Below are positions 61,937 through 64,000 of a stretch of DNA of 64,000 nucleotides, piece by piece. Made by a program: the position numbers and the translations under genes. The notes below the pieces were generated by a model. It was not told the origin of the DNA. It worked only from the letters and a program-made list of their open reading frames with translations, and did not search any database. This stretch comes from Paraburkholderia xenovorans LB400. Its GTDB lineage: Bacteria; Pseudomonadota; Gammaproteobacteria; Burkholderiales; Burkholderiaceae. Each line of letters opens with the position of its first letter. Within the stretch, counting starts at the first letter, position 1. The stretch spans positions 806,001 to 870,000 of the forward strand of contig NC_007951.1 in NCBI RefSeq assembly GCF_000013645.1. Reading direction: 5' to 3'.

Positions 61937-63529
61937 TCAGAACGCGACGAAGGGGCCGGTTTGCGCGCCGATCCTGGCGCCGTTCAACGCGGTGTACACG
62001 TCGCGGCCGAAGAAGAACGGCAGGCCCCAGATGAAGTAGCTGGAGAGCGACGTATAGACGGCCAGATCGTCATGCGCCGCGTATGGGCCGTTCATCAGAT
62101 TGGCCGTGTTGGCTACCTGGAATGGCACGGTCGCGGACGCCGTTGCTCCGCTGCCGGGTTTGAGTATCGCGGACAGGCTGAGCGTGGTCGGCGGCGTGTA
62201 ACGTCCCCACGAGTCGAACGGGATCGCGCGGTCCTGGAACGTGTTCGTGTTCGAGCCGCTGTCCATCACACCTCGGCCGAACGACGCGCCCTTGTAGGTG
62301 GTCGTAAAGAAGCCGTTGCTGTCGAGCGCAATGATGCTGGCGTTCGACGGCAGCCTGTTGTTCTGGCGCGTGCCGATGCCGAACACCAATTCGCCCGTGG
62401 CGCTTGCCTGACCGCCCGCCGGCAAGGCGGGCAGACGGATGATCGTGCCGTTGTTGTCCGAAGTGAAGCTGGCCACCGGATTCATGACCTGCGTGTCGAG
62501 CGGGACGCGTGTGCTCCTGCACGAACCGGTGGACGGGCAATAGTAATAGGTCGCCGACAACGCGTATTGGGCCGCGAGCGGAAAGTCGCGCACCGCGGAA
62601 CTGATGCCGACCACGCCGTTGGCGCCGAGGTCGGTTACCGTGCCGATGTTCCCGAGACCCCCCGACGCGCAGTCGGCAGGGGTGGCATACGCGCTGTCGC
62701 CGATGACCTGGATCGGCAGGTTGCCTGCCGCCTTGGCGCCGATCGTCACGTCGGCGCGCCGGATCGGCCCCCACGCGTAACCCGACGCGAACTGCGCGCA
62801 TTGGGCAATCGGCGCTCCGCTGGTGGGGTCGTCGGTGGCGCCGGTTTGCGCCGGCAACTGGCCCGCGAGCGCCGGGCCGAGCGCGCTCGCCAGCACGCGT
62901 ACGCCTGCTGAACCCGTGTCGACCAGCATGTGGTCGATGGTTGCGCATTGGTTTGCGCCCTGCACACCGGGGATGCAGAGGGTGACAGTTACGTATGGCT
63001 GGTTGGCGTAGTCGCCGGTCCAACGTTCGATGGTGATTGGGACGGTGTTGGCTTCGGTTGTGGGTGTGGGTGTTGGTGTTGGTGTTGGTGTTGGTGTTGG
63101 GCTCGGAGTGGGAGTTGGTGCCGGAGTTGGGCTCGGAGTTGGTGTCGGACTCGGACTCGGACTCGGACTCGGACTCGGACTCGGACTCGGACTCGGACTC
63201 GGACTCGGACTCGGCGCCGGACTTGGACTCGGAACTGGACTCGGCGTTGCAGCCGGACTCGACGTGGCTGTCGCTGCCGGGCTTGAAGCCGGCGCGGGCG
63301 TCGGGCTCGGAGCGGGGCGTGGCGTCGGCGTCGGATTTTGCGTTGGCGCAGAACCCGATGTCGGCGTACCCGATGCCGGTGTGACCGGCGCCGGCCTTCC
63401 CTTGTCCTGCGTCGCACTCGAATCGCCATTATCACCGCCACCGCCGCCACCGCAGGCGGACAGAACCGCACTGGCGCTCAGGATCGCGAAGCAAAGGGAG
63501 TGGTTGAATGTCTTCATGTTTCTTGTCAT
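61937..63529 (-). CDS. DUF3443-family lipoprotein with Pro-Ser/Thr linker
   Basis: The protein has about 530 residues. It begins with a lipoprotein signal ([20 protein letters not shown] then CGGGG). Residues about 20-160 are low complexity, with long Pro-Ser and Pro-Thr runs. The folded part starts at [20 protein letters not shown] and has [20 protein letters not shown], an Asp-Thr-Gly that resembles the aspartic-protease-like signature of DUF3443. [12 protein letters not shown] is a second Asp-Ser-Gly. The two motifs would suit a retropepsin or pepsin-like fold, but activity is unproven. The start may be 63553 (overlapping the DUF2844 stop), 63529 or 63517. Confidence 0.85.
   Translation of the reverse strand: MTRNMKTFNHSLCFAILSASAVLSACGGGGGGDNGDSSATQDKGRPAPVTPASGTPTSGSAPTQNPTPTPRPAPSPTPAPASSPAATATSSPAATPSPVPSPSPAPSPSPSPSPSPSPSPSPSPSPSPTPTPSPTPAPTPTPSPTPTPTPTPTPTPTTEANTVPITIERWTGDYANQPYVTVTLCIPGVQGANQCATIDHMLVDTGSAGVRVLASALGPALAGQLPAQTGATDDPTSGAPIAQCAQFASGYAWGPIRRADVTIGAKAAGNLPIQVIGDSAYATPADCASGGLGNIGTVTDLGANGVVGISSAVRDFPLAAQYALSATYYYCPSTGSCRSTRVPLDTQVMNPVASFTSDNNGTIIRLPALPAGGQASATGELVFGIGTRQNNRLPSNASIIALDSNGFFTTTYKGASFGRGVMDSGSNTNTFQDRAIPFDSWGRYTPPTTLSLSAILKPGSGATASATVPFQVANTANLMNGPYAAHDDLAVYTSLSSYFIWGLPFFFGRDVYTALNGARIGAQTGPFVAF
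63071..63100. repeat. Tandem hexanucleotide repeat (TGTTGG, 5 copies)
   Basis: Five perfect TGTTGG units encode Pro-Thr repeats on the minus strand in the DUF3443 linker. Confidence 0.85.
63145..63210. repeat. Tandem hexanucleotide repeat (TCGGAC, 11 copies)
   Basis: Eleven perfect TCGGAC units (66 bp) encode Pro-Ser repeats in the DUF3443 linker. Six is a multiple of three, so copy-number change alters linker length without shifting the frame. Confidence 0.9.
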
Positions 63530-63549
63530 GCGTGTGTCGCCCCGCCGCT

Positions 63550-63999
63550 TCATTGCAGATCTTCCACACGCACATTCGCGGGGACGAGGCGCGGCAGGAA
63601 CGCTTTGCCGGAGGCGTGCCCCGGTGCGCCTGCTGACTCGATCTGGAAGTCGCCGTTGCGCTCGATCAACGGACCCGTGCCACGCGCGCGCGCCGCGCTG
63701 GCCGCAACCGCGTTGGGGAAGTAACTGCCGAGCAGCGCGCTCATATCCGGCCGTACGGGTCCGTCCCATGTGACGGCAAACACGACGTTCGCCGGCAGAA
63801 CGTATTCGCGCACCGTCACGCCATTGGCGTCACGCGACGCGCGCACGGTGTAAGCCGCGGCGGTGGAAGCGGCGTTAGAGGTTGCCGCGCGAAACAACGG
63901 TTGCGGCGCCGAGCCCGCACCTGGTGCACCGCCCAACGCCGCATACGACGCGAGCGGCAACAATGCCGCAGCGGCCAGCGCGACCTTCGCAAATTTCAT
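63550..63999 (-). CDS. DUF2844-family exported protein
   Basis: The 149-residue protein starts with a signal peptide ([20 protein letters not shown], cut before ALGG). The mature part has [40 protein letters not shown] and YFPNAV, which are DUF2844 features. The role is unknown. In Burkholderia it usually precedes a DUF3443 gene, as here: its TGA (63550-63552) overlaps an ATG of that gene at 63551-63553. ATG 63999 lies one base from the window end, so its promoter is not visible. Confidence 0.88.
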   Translation of the reverse strand: MKFAKVALAAAALLPLASYAALGGAPGAGSAPQPLFRAATSNAASTAAAYTVRASRDANGVTVREYVLPANVVFAVTWDGPVRPDMSALLGSYFPNAVAASAARARGTGPLIERNGDFQIESAGAPGHASGKAFLPRLVPANVRVEDLQ

Positions 64000-64000
64000 C

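Noticed and set aside
63061..63215. Tandem repeats as a CRISPR-like or centromere-like array
   Set aside because: The units are 6 bp, contiguous and inside a coding sequence for Pro-Ser/Thr repeats.

Overview
The window looks like chromosomal DNA of a Burkholderiaceae bacterium, most likely Paraburkholderia or a close relative. The reasons are the high GC content and three gene sets: a urea ABC transporter with a nickel urease, a waaC-kdoO-waaA lipopolysaccharide core block, and a DUF2844/DUF3443 pair. This assignment rests on gene content and remembered family features, not on a database search.

Layout. 1-3259: the right-hand part of an IS21-family element whose istB tail is split by a complete IS66-family element (464-3136) with a perfect 8-bp target duplication. 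3260-5190: degenerate accessory DNA with no convincing gene. 5192-7893: a WecB-type UDP-GlcNAc 2-epimerase and, convergent to it, a WecA/MraY-type sugar-phosphate transferase. 8166-13569: a chemoreceptor, an orphan flavoprotein, a Crp/Fnr-type regulator and a tiny membrane protein. 13997-30099: a large surface-polysaccharide region. It holds rfbB, rfbA, a Wzx flippase, two family-2 glycosyltransferases, a hexapeptide acyltransferase, a nucleotide-sugar epimerase, a VioA-like aminotransferase, a family-9 glycosyltransferase, the heptose kinase hldA, an AGE-family epimerase, a family-4 glycosyltransferase and a WbaP-type priming transferase. 30979-35884: a branched-chain amino-acid ABC transporter in which permease M and ATPase G are one polypeptide. 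36109-40421: a second small glycan operon (flippase, two glycosyltransferases, galE). 40724-45685: phosphomannomutase, then waaC, kdoO and waaA for the inner core. 45721-61547: ureG, F, E, C, B, A; three unrelated genes; then ureD and urtE, D, C, B, A, all on the minus strand. 61937-63999: a DUF2844/DUF3443 pair with a Pro-Ser/Thr linker encoded by hexanucleotide repeats.

How the parts fit. The urea block imports urea (urtABCDE), hydrolyses it (ureABC) and matures the nickel site (ureDEFG). A near-consensus sigma-54 promoter lies 5' of urtA, which suggests nitrogen control. The glycan genes supply dTDP-4-keto-6-deoxyglucose, probably a dTDP-4-amino-4,6-dideoxyhexose, UDP-ManNAc, UDP-Gal, mannose-1-phosphate and heptose precursors. 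Two possible priming enzymes and two flippases suggest at least two polymers. No Wzy polymerase, no Wzz or Wza, and no rfbC or rfbD were seen, so those steps must be encoded elsewhere. No tRNA, rRNA or CRISPR array was recognised.
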